NCBI RefSeq assembly: GCF_020297485.1
Contig: NZ_JAIWZC010000001.1
Coordinates: 868,001 to 932,000 of the forward strand
Source: Enterocloster clostridioformis
Lineage (GTDB): Bacteria > Bacillota > Clostridia > Lachnospirales > Lachnospiraceae
Length of the DNA stretch: 64,000 nucleotides
Reading direction: 5' to 3'
Positions 36,925-44,989 of the stretch are shown piece after piece. The translations under genes and the position numbers were made by a program. The notes under the pieces were generated by a model. The model did not search any database. It was given only the letters and a program-made list of their open reading frames with translations, and was not told the origin of the DNA. Position 1 is the stretch's first letter. Each line of letters starts with the position of its first letter.

Positions 36925-37836
36925 TTAAATGAAAGGCGCCTTTCGGGGTTCAATGGCCAGTTCCCCCTCTATTCCTGCCATCCTTCCGTGGCCCACAAGA
37001 AACTCGGCCCCCAGTGTTTCCACCACCAGCCTGTATACCCCCGGTTCCAGCGTGCCATATATATCAAGATTGTATGTCTCGCTGGCACTCTCCCCATCCG
37101 GAAGGATATTGGCAATATCCTGGAAACCAACGTTATCCGCCCTTACCGGTATCGTATACCACTGTCCGTCTATCTGCTTCTGGAGGGAGAAGTATTCCCC
37201 ATAGGAAAAATCCTCCCCGCTTCTATTCGTAATCCGTACCGTGATTTCACTTGTCCCGATGTCCTCGACTGTCATAGTCAGACCCTCCGGGCCTTCTTCC
37301 GTCTGCTCATCCGCTTTCAGAAGGAAGATACTGTGATATGCAGACAAGCGCCCTGCATTGGGAAAATCCAGGACATTCAGGGTATCGTCCTCATCATTGC
37401 CTTCCATCTGTTCCCACAAAAGAGACAACTCCGTATCCCCATTATAAACCGTCCCGTCATTCTTAAGCCAGACACCGCCGGATGCTGCCACGGAAATATC
37501 ATGGCCGTCCTTATCGCTGCTCCAGAACCCGTAAAAAGGAATATCCATCTGGGAGAGGGCGCTTTCCTCTGCCTCCAGAAGAGGAATAGCATTGATTTTT
37601 TTAATCAGTTCCTTTTCTTTACCTCTGTCATACAACGTCCTGACCGCAACCGTTTCCCCATCAAAATAATACATCTGGAAGGCGCTTGTATCCGGGCTTG
37701 CACCGGCAAGGATGTTACCACCTTTGCCATTACTTCTGCCGTTTCGTATTCCATACAGAATCGCTGTCAAAACAAGCAGAACGATAATCAGAACTGGTGT
37801 ATATGTTTTCATCCAAAGCTGTTTATATGTTTTCAC
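36925..37836 (-). CDS. Membrane-anchored protein with Ig-like domain
   Basis: Protein of 303 residues. An N-terminal membrane anchor (TPVLIIVLLVLTAILYGI) is followed by an extracellular region. The C-terminal part (TMTVEDIGTSEITVRITNRS, GEYFSLQKQIDGQWYTIPVR, YGTLEPGVYRLVVETL) resembles the bacterial Ig-like domain (Big_9) often encoded near M56 sensor genes in Firmicutes. The function is unknown; an envelope sensor or accessory role is inferred. Intact, with possible start at 37836. Confidence 0.6.
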   Translation of the reverse strand: MKTYKQLWMKTYTPVLIIVLLVLTAILYGIRNGRSNGKGGNILAGASPDTSAFQMYYFDGETVAVRTLYDRGKEKELIKKINAIPLLEAEESALSQMDIPFYGFWSSDKDGHDISVAASGGVWLKNDGTVYNGDTELSLLWEQMEGNDEDDTLNVLDFPNAGRLSAYHSIFLLKADEQTEEGPEGLTMTVEDIGTSEITVRITNRSGEDFSYGEYFSLQKQIDGQWYTIPVRADNVGFQDIANILPDGESASETYNLDIYGTLEPGVYRLVVETLGAEFLVGHGRMAGIEGELAIEPRKAPFI

Positions 37837-38247
37837 TGACGTTCTCCTTTCCGGTGATTTCCTTTATAAGGCGTTGTTCCTTTCCATGCTCGATGAAACC
37901 ATCAACCTTGATGAAATTCCAACGACATCCAGCGTCCATGCTGCTCTTTGACACCTCCGGCATTTAGGCATGGGTTACAAACAATCCCAAGTATGCCAAC
38001 CGTGCTTCCGCCAATCCGGCTATCCAACAGATGTACATTAACGGATACTTCTGTTATTTCTATCTGCTTTAACTTCATGCCCTAAAATCCTGTTTGTTAC
38101 ATACACCTTCTTCGGTTGGATGCTGTTATACCTATGACACGCATTGGAGATGCGAAAAGGTGACCTTTTTGGAATATTTTTCAGACATGCCGGTTTTTTG
38201 GTGAAAGAAATGCAGGGTTCATAAATGTTTCACGAAAAAGAGGACAT
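37837..38247. other. Intergenic stretch without a supported gene
   Basis: About 410 bases. Short open frames exist on both strands but none has a ribosome-binding site plus recognisable product. Probably decayed coding DNA. Confidence 0.4.
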
Positions 38248-38808
38248 TTATGCCACTTTTACAATACAGATCCGGGTTGCTTTCAGGCCGCTGCCTGAAG
38301 GACTTCCCCATACCTGAATGTGCTGGCCGGATGCCAGGTCTGCCGCTGTTGCTGCTGACATTTCAGCTCTGGCCCCTCCATCGTAGATCGTTTGTATGGC
38401 AAACAGCGTATTTTCATCGTATGTAACTGCAACCTTATTAAAATCAGAATCATCCCCGCTGCCAGGCGATACCATGATATCCCCGCCGTTATCTGATTTT
38501 TCCGTAACAGATTCAACCACCGTTAACTGTCCGTCCTTCAGGTCTTTGGCATCTCCTTCCAGATTAGGAGTGCTGTCAACCCACTCCGCAGATGTACCGG
38601 TTGTAGTTTGCGCTTCCAGCTGTTCCGCAGATGGTTCCGGAGTAGAAACATCATCTTTTATATCATCCTCCTGAATCGGTTCTCCTTGAAACATCCGCGG
38701 TTCCTCTGCATCCGGCGCTTCCTCCGTCTTTCCACAGGCGCATACGGCAAGGCTCAGGATGCACAGCACCCCTGTCAATAAGATCATTTTTCCTGCTTTC
38801 TTTTTCAT
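38248..38808 (-). CDS. Secreted lipoprotein of unknown function
   Basis: Protein of 186 residues with a lipoprotein signal peptide (KMILLTGVLCILSLAVCAC, lipid attachment at the Cys near position 25). A long acidic, low-complexity linker (EEPRMFQGEPIQEDDIKDDV...) leads to a small C-terminal beta-rich domain (DGQLTVVESVTEKSDNGGDI, LASGQHIQVWGSPSGSGLKA). That domain has the look of a DUF5666-like OB-fold, which is only an impression. ATG at 38808 with AGGAG upstream. Confidence 0.7.
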   Translation of the reverse strand: MKKKAGKMILLTGVLCILSLAVCACGKTEEAPDAEEPRMFQGEPIQEDDIKDDVSTPEPSAEQLEAQTTTGTSAEWVDSTPNLEGDAKDLKDGQLTVVESVTEKSDNGGDIMVSPGSGDDSDFNKVAVTYDENTLFAIQTIYDGGARAEMSAATAADLASGQHIQVWGSPSGSGLKATRICIVKVA

Positions 38809-39077
38809 TTCGTTCTCCTCTCATATAAAATACAAATCCACAGTTTATCCAAATTTTCTGCGAATTTTTTATCCATTCTATCAGAGTAGTCTCTAAAAAA
38901 CCTCTAAAAAATCTTAAAAAAGAATGAACTTCTTTATTTTTTCATTGACCGATTTTAAGAAGGCTTTTGTTTTCAGGTCTTTCCGAAATCGGTCAATGGC
39001 GGTAAAATTGACAGTAGAGGATAAAGGAATACAGATGAAACCAGTTTTTGATTTTCGCATATCCCGTTCAATTTTCA

Positions 39078-39426
39078 AACGTTCCCGTCATGGTAAAAGA
39101 TTTTATCAAAGCCAATCCGGATCTTTGGAAGGATAAAAAAGTACTTTGTGTTGCTACTATGGGATTGTTTAGCGGAGACGGCGCGGGCTGCTCGGCACGG
39201 TTATTAAAAAAATGACGTAAAGCTGATGAAAAAGTCCCCCGAAGAGAATCAGGAAATCATCCGGGAAGCAGACAGAAAGATTGAAAAATGTGCAGAGGAA
39301 ATCAGGAAAGGCAGTTATCCCAGGAACGGTCTGCATCTTTATAACAGAATCGCCGGATTACTCTGCCAGCGTTTATGGTACTATGGCAGGACAAAGAATT
39401 ACTCGGATAAATTGATTGAGTGTTGA
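39078..39426 (+). pseudogene. EFR1-family flavodoxin-ferredoxin protein, decayed fragment
   Basis: The first piece reads FSNVPVMVKDFIKANPDLWK and KVLCVATMGLFSGDGAGCSA, a flavodoxin-domain part. It then breaks at LLKK near 39215 and resumes in another frame as DVKLMKKSPEENQEIIREAD, GSYPRNGLHLYNRIAGLLCQ, RLWYYGRTKNYSDKL. The N-terminus, a middle segment and the C-terminal 4Fe-4S ferredoxin cysteines are missing. The stretch 38809-39077 upstream holds no gene that I recognise. Confidence 0.65.
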
Positions 39427-39453
39427 ACATAAAGCGAAAGGAATGACAAATCA

Positions 39454-39915
39454 ATGAAAATCGAAAGATGCAAAAAAGAGTCCTTTATTGTAATAAGAAA
39501 AGAGGGGGCAACAACAGACGGAGCTGGCTTTATTCAGAAGCTATGGGATGAAGCGAATTCCCATTTTGGAGAAATTCAGAATTTGGCACAGAAAGATGAA
39601 AATGGGAACATTAGCGGAATATGGGGTGCAATGTCTGATTTTTCCCGTTCCTTTCAACCTTGGGAAGACTTTAATAAAGGACTTTACCTTGCGGGAGTGG
39701 AGTGCAATGATGACGCAGAAGCCCCTGATGGTTGGACAAAGTGGGTAATTCCCGGCTATGAATATATCTATGTAGAACGTGAAAACGGTGGTATTTTTCC
39801 AGAAGTAATACAATATCTGGCGGATAATAATATTACATTGGTCGGGGCAGTTCACGAGTTTACCTGTCCACAGACCGGGAAGGGATATATGTTTTTCCCG
39901 ATTAAAAAATTGTAA
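39454..39915 (+). CDS. GyrI-like / AraC effector-binding domain protein
   Basis: Single-domain protein of 153 residues: MKIERCKKESFIVIRKEGAT, IWGAMSDFSRSFQPW, KGLYLAGVECNDDAEAPDGW, then FTCPQTGKGYMFFPIKK. It matches stand-alone GyrI-like small-molecule-binding proteins, possibly hydrolases or sequestering proteins for xenobiotics. The gene has GAAAGGA upstream and looks intact among decayed neighbours. Confidence 0.75.
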   Translation: MKIERCKKESFIVIRKEGATTDGAGFIQKLWDEANSHFGEIQNLAQKDENGNISGIWGAMSDFSRSFQPWEDFNKGLYLAGVECNDDAEAPDGWTKWVIPGYEYIYVERENGGIFPEVIQYLADNNITLVGAVHEFTCPQTGKGYMFFPIKKL

Positions 39916-39943
39916 AAATAAGAGTTTACGGAGGAAAATAGAA

Positions 39944-40057
39944 TGAATTTCTATCTGCGGAATTGATTGTACGAAATGCGAATTAAACAGCACTTGTAAT
40001 TCAGCTACAAGAAACAAGGAGGGGTGTGGGTTTGAAAAAATGTCTCCTTTTTGGTAA
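39944..40057 (+). pseudogene. DUF3795-like cysteine-rich protein, fragment
   Basis: ISICGIDCTKCELNSTCNSA then CGFEKMSPFW and a stop. The CGxDCxxCxxxxxC pattern is the start of DUF3795 proteins. GGAGG precedes an ATG that is one base out of frame with this reading, so both a frameshift and a large 3' deletion occurred. Confidence 0.5.
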
Positions 40058-40144
40058 GAATCCAGATATGACAATTCTTATCGAATAGGAGGGTATGACG
40101 GAAGATGCCAACAAGGGCCTGTTGAAGACCACCGCCCGGAGTCT

Positions 40145-40345
40145 TCAAACCATACAGATAAAGACCCGCTGGCAGGCTGTCTGATGGACCTTGCCGGTAT
40201 CCTGTATTGGTTCAATCCTCTGGTATGGCGGGCCCTGCGGGAAATGCTCAGTGACCGGGAGATTGCCCGCGGTGCTTCCTGTCTGCTTGCTTCTGCCGGC
40301 CTGCAAATAAACTTCCGACTGCCACTACTAAAAATAACAGGATAA
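40145..40345 (+). pseudogene. M56 (BlaR1-like) fragment
   Basis: LMDLAGILYWFNPLVWRALR then EMLSDREIARGASCLL matches the segment just after the zinc-binding helix of M56 proteases (compare CHWFNPLVWIMYALASRDME of the remnant at 33134-34514). The HExxH helix itself and everything else are absent. Confidence 0.55.
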
Positions 40346-40383
40346 ACGAGTCCCCTTTCTGAATAACCATCTTAAATCTTCAA

Positions 40384-41631
40384 CTAATCATTCCCTCCAT
40401 ATACCTCTTTCCACTGGTCTTCTGACAGCCGTTCCGAATGCCACCATGGTTCAAAGCCGACCTCTGGAAAAATGATCTGATTTGATACATATTGAAAACC
40501 ACCATCGTCAAGGGGACGGACCACCGTTTTATGGGTGAATGCTCTGGAGGTGTTCTCTTCCGGGTATACGGCGTTCACGGTAAGGGTTATGGTTCCATCG
40601 TTTTTTTCTTCATAGCTTACCACTTCCGGATATGGAATATCTGGATACTCAGCCTCATAAAATCCTCTCGGCCTGTATTCATAGTTTTGATCTTCCGGAA
40701 TATAGGTTGTCTTTTTCCGCAGCTCCTCATGGTCTATTCTGAAATGGACCTCAACGACATGTTCAAATATCTCTGCCGATATCCTGTAAACGGCCCCGAC
40801 ACCTGAATCATCATTGGCCTCAAAAGGAACCGGCAGTTCATAAATATCAGGATAGAACCTGTCGAACAAATCGTAAAAATCCAAATTTCCAAAATTCTGT
40901 TCGCTCCAGTCAACAAGGAAAAGATTATTTCCTCCATACCCCACTGGCAACAGATAAGCTCTGTTTAATTTCCTGCATGTTTCATCCAGCGGCAGCACCC
41001 TTAGAGCCGTATGTTCCGGCTCATCACTAAGTGAAAGTGCATAATAGATTTCGGAATAATGACTTCCCTCAAACAGCAGATAGCCTTCTTTTGTATATTC
41101 CCATGAATCTACAGGATAGCTCACTGTGCTCATGTTTTCCAGTCTCCCATTTACATACTGATAATATCCTCTGACCACATCCACTGTACCATCTACTGTA
41201 TGGAGGTTATATTTAATGAATCCACCGGAACTGGTGACCACTATCATTGTCAGCTCGGCCTCCTGTTTCCCGTCTACCGACCTGCAAAAACGTAAAACCT
41301 GTTCCGGGCCAGCCATATCAATCTGATTTTCTTCGTCTGCCACAACGTAACCATGTTCCCCAATCCTTTCAACGATACTTCTCACCACCTCCTTGTTACT
41401 TAAGGTTCCCATCCCAGCTGCCTGATTGTAAATATCACGATAAAGGGCAGCAATATGTTCTGCATCGGAATCAAGGTTCTCTTTCGGTTGTTCTCTTTCC
41501 AAATGTTCTTCGCTGACCGCTGCTTGTTGCGGCATATCATGATTTTCCTGTGTTTTTCTGCCGCATCCGTTCACTGCTAGAATAAGGATACCTGCAGCAA
41601 TAAACAGCCTCTGTTTTCCCGCCTTTTTCAT
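40384..41631 (-). CDS. Large lipoprotein of unknown function
   Basis: Lipoprotein of about 415 residues. The signal peptide is KQRLFIAAGILILAVNGCG with lipobox VNGC; the mature part is acidic and tyrosine-rich with no domain I recognise (KEVVRSIVERIGEHGYVVAD, YYQYVNGRLENMSTVSYPVD). I prefer the ATG at 41631 because the hydrophobic signal then lies properly near the N-terminus; an in-frame ATG at 41667 overlaps a possible promoter TTGACA. Ribosome-binding sites are weak for both. Confidence 0.65.
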   Translation of the reverse strand: MKKAGKQRLFIAAGILILAVNGCGRKTQENHDMPQQAAVSEEHLEREQPKENLDSDAEHIAALYRDIYNQAAGMGTLSNKEVVRSIVERIGEHGYVVADEENQIDMAGPEQVLRFCRSVDGKQEAELTMIVVTSSGGFIKYNLHTVDGTVDVVRGYYQYVNGRLENMSTVSYPVDSWEYTKEGYLLFEGSHYSEIYYALSLSDEPEHTALRVLPLDETCRKLNRAYLLPVGYGGNNLFLVDWSEQNFGNLDFYDLFDRFYPDIYELPVPFEANDDSGVGAVYRISAEIFEHVVEVHFRIDHEELRKKTTYIPEDQNYEYRPRGFYEAEYPDIPYPEVVSYEEKNDGTITLTVNAVYPEENTSRAFTHKTVVRPLDDGGFQYVSNQIIFPEVGFEPWWHSERLSEDQWKEVYGGND

Positions 41632-41965
41632 CTCTGTCAGACCAGCCTTTCTGGACAATTTTCTCATGCAGGATGCACATATGTCAATACTTTGGACAAA
41701 AAAAGTTGAAAGTCTATGCCACTTTTTTTAATTCTTCCTCCTTATTTACTTCCCGCAGCTCAGAATGGTAACTTATTTATCTAATCCCTGCGCCTTCGTC
41801 CCGTCGGCGTTTCTGCCTACAGTATGTCCCATAGTCCGTATTTCCAAGCAAGAGCTTTTTATCTGGCAGATTCTTATATGAATTATTATCAAGAGAGGCG
41901 CCCTCTCTAAACGGGGTGCCTCTCTTGTGCTGTCTGCTGACTTTGAATGTGACAGACTGATTCCA
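41632..41965. other. Intergenic region with promoter-like and terminator-like sequence
   Basis: No gene seen. It holds a possible leftward promoter (TTGACA at the 41690s) for the lipoprotein and the hairpin listed separately at 41891-41926. Confidence 0.4.
41891..41926 (-). terminator. Hairpin after the SIS gene, likely terminator
   Basis: On the minus strand AAGAGAGGCACCCC pairs with GGGCGCCTCTCTT. The T-run after it is poor (TTGATAATAATT), so termination may be weak. Confidence 0.55.
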
Positions 41966-42709
41966 TCAAAATTTATACCGTATCACTTCTCTATACTCTT
42001 GGTACATTCTCTGATTTAGCTCATCTCCCCCGTCCAGATTGGCACTGTAAAAAATTGGGGGCTTTTCGATCCCTGAATCTACCATTTTCTGGGCGAGTTC
42101 TGCTACAATAGTGTTGAGCATAGCTGCTCCGATCACGGTGGATGTGGGCGATACTTTCTGTTCTAATCCGCTGATTTTAACACAGGCGTCACCGATATCA
42201 CCGTGGTTGTCAAGTATGATATCTGCAAGCTCAAATACCCGCTTCCCGGAAGGGTGCCTGGAGGTTACTGATTTTGAATAGGAAAGGTTTGTGACAGCAA
42301 TCACATGGGATTTCTTTTCTTTTGCCTCAGCAGCAATTTCTATTGCTACGGGATTGCGTCCGGACACGGAGTGCACAATCAGCACGTCGCCGGATTGAAA
42401 ATCAGCTCTGCTTTCTGCCAGCATTTTTCCATAGCCAGTACAGCGCTCCATTTTACTCGTCAGGGTGATGGGGCTTGAGTCGAGCATAAGCTCTCTTCCG
42501 AATATGGGATTAAAAAGCATAAGTCCGCCAGCGCGGTAATACAGTTCTTCACTTAAAATACCGGCATGACTTGCGCCAAAAGTGTAAATGGTAGATTTGT
42601 TTTTCACACATTCATAGAGCATATCAACTGCCTTTTTAATATTTTCACATTCTTCGGTCTCAATCGTCTTGAGAAGCTCGTAAATACGATCTATATATTT
42701 GAAACTCAT
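41966..42709 (-). CDS. SIS-domain sugar isomerase-like protein (UPF0309 type)
   Basis: Protein of 247 residues with one SIS phosphosugar-binding domain: NKSTIYTFGASHAGILSEEL, SGDVLIVHSVSGRNPVAIEI and KKSHVIAVTNLSYSKSVTSR. Relatives isomerise or sense phosphosugars such as N-acetylhexosamine phosphates. It is the last gene after the PTS operon, in the same direction, separated by a ~200-base gap that contains a repeat. It probably handles the phosphorylated product of that PTS. Confidence 0.82.
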   Translation of the reverse strand: MSFKYIDRIYELLKTIETEECENIKKAVDMLYECVKNKSTIYTFGASHAGILSEELYYRAGGLMLFNPIFGRELMLDSSPITLTSKMERCTGYGKMLAESRADFQSGDVLIVHSVSGRNPVAIEIAAEAKEKKSHVIAVTNLSYSKSVTSRHPSGKRVFELADIILDNHGDIGDACVKISGLEQKVSPTSTVIGAAMLNTIVAELAQKMVDSGIEKPPIFYSANLDGGDELNQRMYQEYREVIRYKF

Positions 42710-42731
42710 AAAATATCCACCTTTTTATTGT

Positions 42732-42901
42732 CAATTGGTAACTGTTCAGTAGGTCTGCGCACTTGCTGCGCTGACCGTAAGAAAACGTAGTACAGACAGG
42801 CAGAAGTCCATCGATGAAGTCGGCGCGGACCGAAACGGAATGCAGATTTTAGGACGGACTTTTGCCCGGAACTATGAAGGTACTGAACCGTTACGTCAAT
42901 T
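42732..42901. repeat. ~170 bp unit with inverted ends (MITE- or IS-remnant-like)
   Basis: TCAATTGGTAACTGTTCAGTA-like sequence at 42732-42751 is repeated in inverted, slightly altered form at 42881-42901 (TACTGAACCGTTAC then GTCAATTG). The inside contains further GC-rich inverted parts but no gene. It fills the gap between the SIS and PTS IIC genes. Confidence 0.5.
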
Positions 42902-42918
42902 GCAGTTTATGTTATGGC

Positions 42919-44193
42919 TTATCCGATCAAACGGGCGATCAGTCCTTCAATAATTCCCCACAAGGAGAAATCCTGTCCTCCATAAACCAGCATCCACTGT
43001 TGAATCGTGTTGTTGAAGAAATAAGAACCAAAGCCCACGAGGAATACCATGATAATACCGGAAACCGCAGCACCGATCACGCAGCCTCGAACTCCTCCGG
43101 TGGCATTTCCAATGATAGCGGCACATCCAATCTCAAAGAAGCATGTGGAGACAAGCGGAATAACAACTGTCGGAAACATGCCAGCAGTAAGCAGAATTGT
43201 GATTATTGAAGTCACCATTGCCACTAAGAAGCCGATCACAAGGGCATTTGGCGCGTATGGGAAAATTACAGGTACGTCGAGCGCAGGGATTGCATTTGGA
43301 ACGAATTTATCTGCTATTCCTTTGAAGGCAGGAACAATCTCTGCTATTAACATACGTACACCCTGGAGCATGATCGTGATACCAACTCCGAAGTAGATAG
43401 CGTGGGTGAAAATGTATGTAAAGATGCCGGTTTTCCCCTCAGCATATTCCCATACCTGTGCTGGATCGTAGCCGTTGGCAATCAGGATGCAGTACATGAC
43501 AATATATGTAACCGCAATCGCGAAGGAACCAGTGATAGCAATTTCCCGCAAAAATCCAAGTGATGAGGGTATTTTAAGGTCCTCAGTAGATTTTTCCTTG
43601 TTCCCCACAGCTCTTCCGAGAAGACCGGAAAGTACGGACAAGCAGGTTGTCGGGTGTCCGATTGTGAAGGAATCATCCCCTGTTACCTTTTTTACAAATG
43701 GTCTCATAAGATTTGGTGAAACTACCATATAAAGCGCTGTGAAAGCGGCGGCAAGAATGATCAGCTTTCCGCCTGTGAGACCTGCATCAACTCCAGCTGC
43801 GATAAAAACGTATGGGAACCAATATAACATATGCCCTGTCAGGAAAATGGATTTCCAGCGTGTGAAGCGCGCGATGAACAGGTTGATGGCAAAGGCTGCG
43901 ATCATAACGATTCCGATCTCAGTGCCATACATTGTGCCGATGTCAACTGTTTTTGATTCTACTGCCCGCGGCACAATCGTGTTAAAAGCAGTAGATATAC
44001 CGTCAATAGAACTTCCGGTGATAAGGCCTGTCCCAGTGGACAGAATAAAAAAGCCAACTGCTGTCATGACGGTTCCGCGGATAATCTCAGAAAAGGATTT
44101 TTTCTGAAGGATCAGTCCGATACATGCAATCAATGCGATAAAAATTGCCCCCTGGCCAAAAATCTCATTGATGATAAAATTGAAGACTCCCAT
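42919..44193 (-). CDS. PTS IIC component, UlaA/SgaT (ascorbate-type) family
   Basis: Membrane transporter of 424 residues with about 10-11 hydrophobic segments. The N-terminus (FNFIINEIFGQGAIFIALIA, CIGLILQKKSFSEIIRGTVM) and ITRWKSIFLTGHMLYW-like segment (ARFTRWKSIFLTGHMLYWFP) are typical of UlaA-type IIC proteins. It forms one system with the IIB and IIA genes just upstream (18 bases to IIB). The family transports ascorbate and related sugars or sugar acids; the true substrate is not evident because no ulaD/E/F-type enzymes are present. Confidence 0.85.
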   Translation of the reverse strand: MGVFNFIINEIFGQGAIFIALIACIGLILQKKSFSEIIRGTVMTAVGFFILSTGTGLITGSSIDGISTAFNTIVPRAVESKTVDIGTMYGTEIGIVMIAAFAINLFIARFTRWKSIFLTGHMLYWFPYVFIAAGVDAGLTGGKLIILAAAFTALYMVVSPNLMRPFVKKVTGDDSFTIGHPTTCLSVLSGLLGRAVGNKEKSTEDLKIPSSLGFLREIAITGSFAIAVTYIVMYCILIANGYDPAQVWEYAEGKTGIFTYIFTHAIYFGVGITIMLQGVRMLIAEIVPAFKGIADKFVPNAIPALDVPVIFPYAPNALVIGFLVAMVTSIITILLTAGMFPTVVIPLVSTCFFEIGCAAIIGNATGGVRGCVIGAAVSGIIMVFLVGFGSYFFNNTIQQWMLVYGGQDFSLWGIIEGLIARLIG

Positions 44194-44210
44194 AACATCC
44201 TCCTGTTTAA

Positions 44211-44498
44211 CTATTTTAATGTCTCGAAATAAGTGAGTGTTTTCTCTTCCACTTCTTGTTTGTTCATGAAGTTGTTGAAAACGACGATAGGAACTTTTGC
44301 GCGCCCTTCAATGCGCTGTGCGAGCTCTTTTGAGATAAAGATAACATCGCAATCATTTGCGCAACAGGTTGCCACGTCTCCGCAGAAGGCTTCAATCTCT
44401 ACGTTGTGCTGTTTTGCAATGGTCTCAACGTTCATGCGCAGCATGAGGGAAGAACCGCAGCCGTAGCCGCATACTGTCTGAATCTTTGGCTTTTTCAT
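44211..44498 (-). CDS. PTS IIB component
   Basis: Phosphotransfer protein of 95 residues. The phospho-cysteine loop is QTVCGYGCGSSLMLRMNVE near the N-terminus. A second part (GDVATCCANDCDVIFISKEL) fits the Rossmann-like IIB fold of the ascorbate/galactitol group. GGAGG precedes the ATG. It passes phosphate from IIA to the sugar in IIC. Confidence 0.85.
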   Translation of the reverse strand: MKKPKIQTVCGYGCGSSLMLRMNVETIAKQHNVEIEAFCGDVATCCANDCDVIFISKELAQRIEGRAKVPIVVFNNFMNKQEVEEKTLTYFETLK

Positions 44499-44531
44499 AA
44501 TGTGTCACCTCCATTTTGTTTCATCATTTTT

Positions 44532-44966
44532 TTATTCCCGAAATAAAGAAAATAATTCTTCTTTATTTTTACAGGCTGCTATTTTATCAATACTGCTGCT
44601 TTCCATCAGCTTTTCAGCGATTACCTGAAGCTGTTCGATGTGGGATGTGCGGTCAGTGCAGGCCAGACACATCACGACGGAGACAGGTCCGTTTTCACTG
44701 TGGAAATCAATCGGTTCTCTGAATGTTGCGATTGATATGTCTGTGTGGAGAACAAAGTTTCCGGGTGAAGCGTGAGCCAATGCAAAGCCGGGCATTAATA
44801 CAATGTATGGACCGAGCTTATCAACGCTCTCGATCATCTGATGAATATACTCTTCTGTGATTGACTTGTTCGTGACAAGCGGGGCTGCTGCTGTCTGGAT
44901 GGCTTCCTGCCAGGTGGAGGCTGTCTGCCCGATTAGGATATTGTTTAAAGATATATTGGCTGACAT
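44532..44966 (-). CDS. PTS IIA component (fructose/mannitol/UlaC type)
   Basis: Protein of 144 residues with the phospho-histidine region MPGFALAHASPGN (His at about position 64) and the IIA fold marks IQTAAAPLVTNKSITEEYIH. It takes phosphate from HPr. It lies between the PRD regulator (23-base gap) and IIB. Confidence 0.85.
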   Translation of the reverse strand: MSANISLNNILIGQTASTWQEAIQTAAAPLVTNKSITEEYIHQMIESVDKLGPYIVLMPGFALAHASPGNFVLHTDISIATFREPIDFHSENGPVSVVMCLACTDRTSHIEQLQVIAEKLMESSSIDKIAACKNKEELFSLFRE

Positions 44967-44989
44967 AAGTTTCTCCTTTCAGATGAATG

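Noticed and set aside
36739..37839. 366-residue plus-strand open frame
   Set aside because: Shadow of the Ig-like membrane protein on the minus strand, which has a membrane anchor and sensible composition; the plus-strand product has none.
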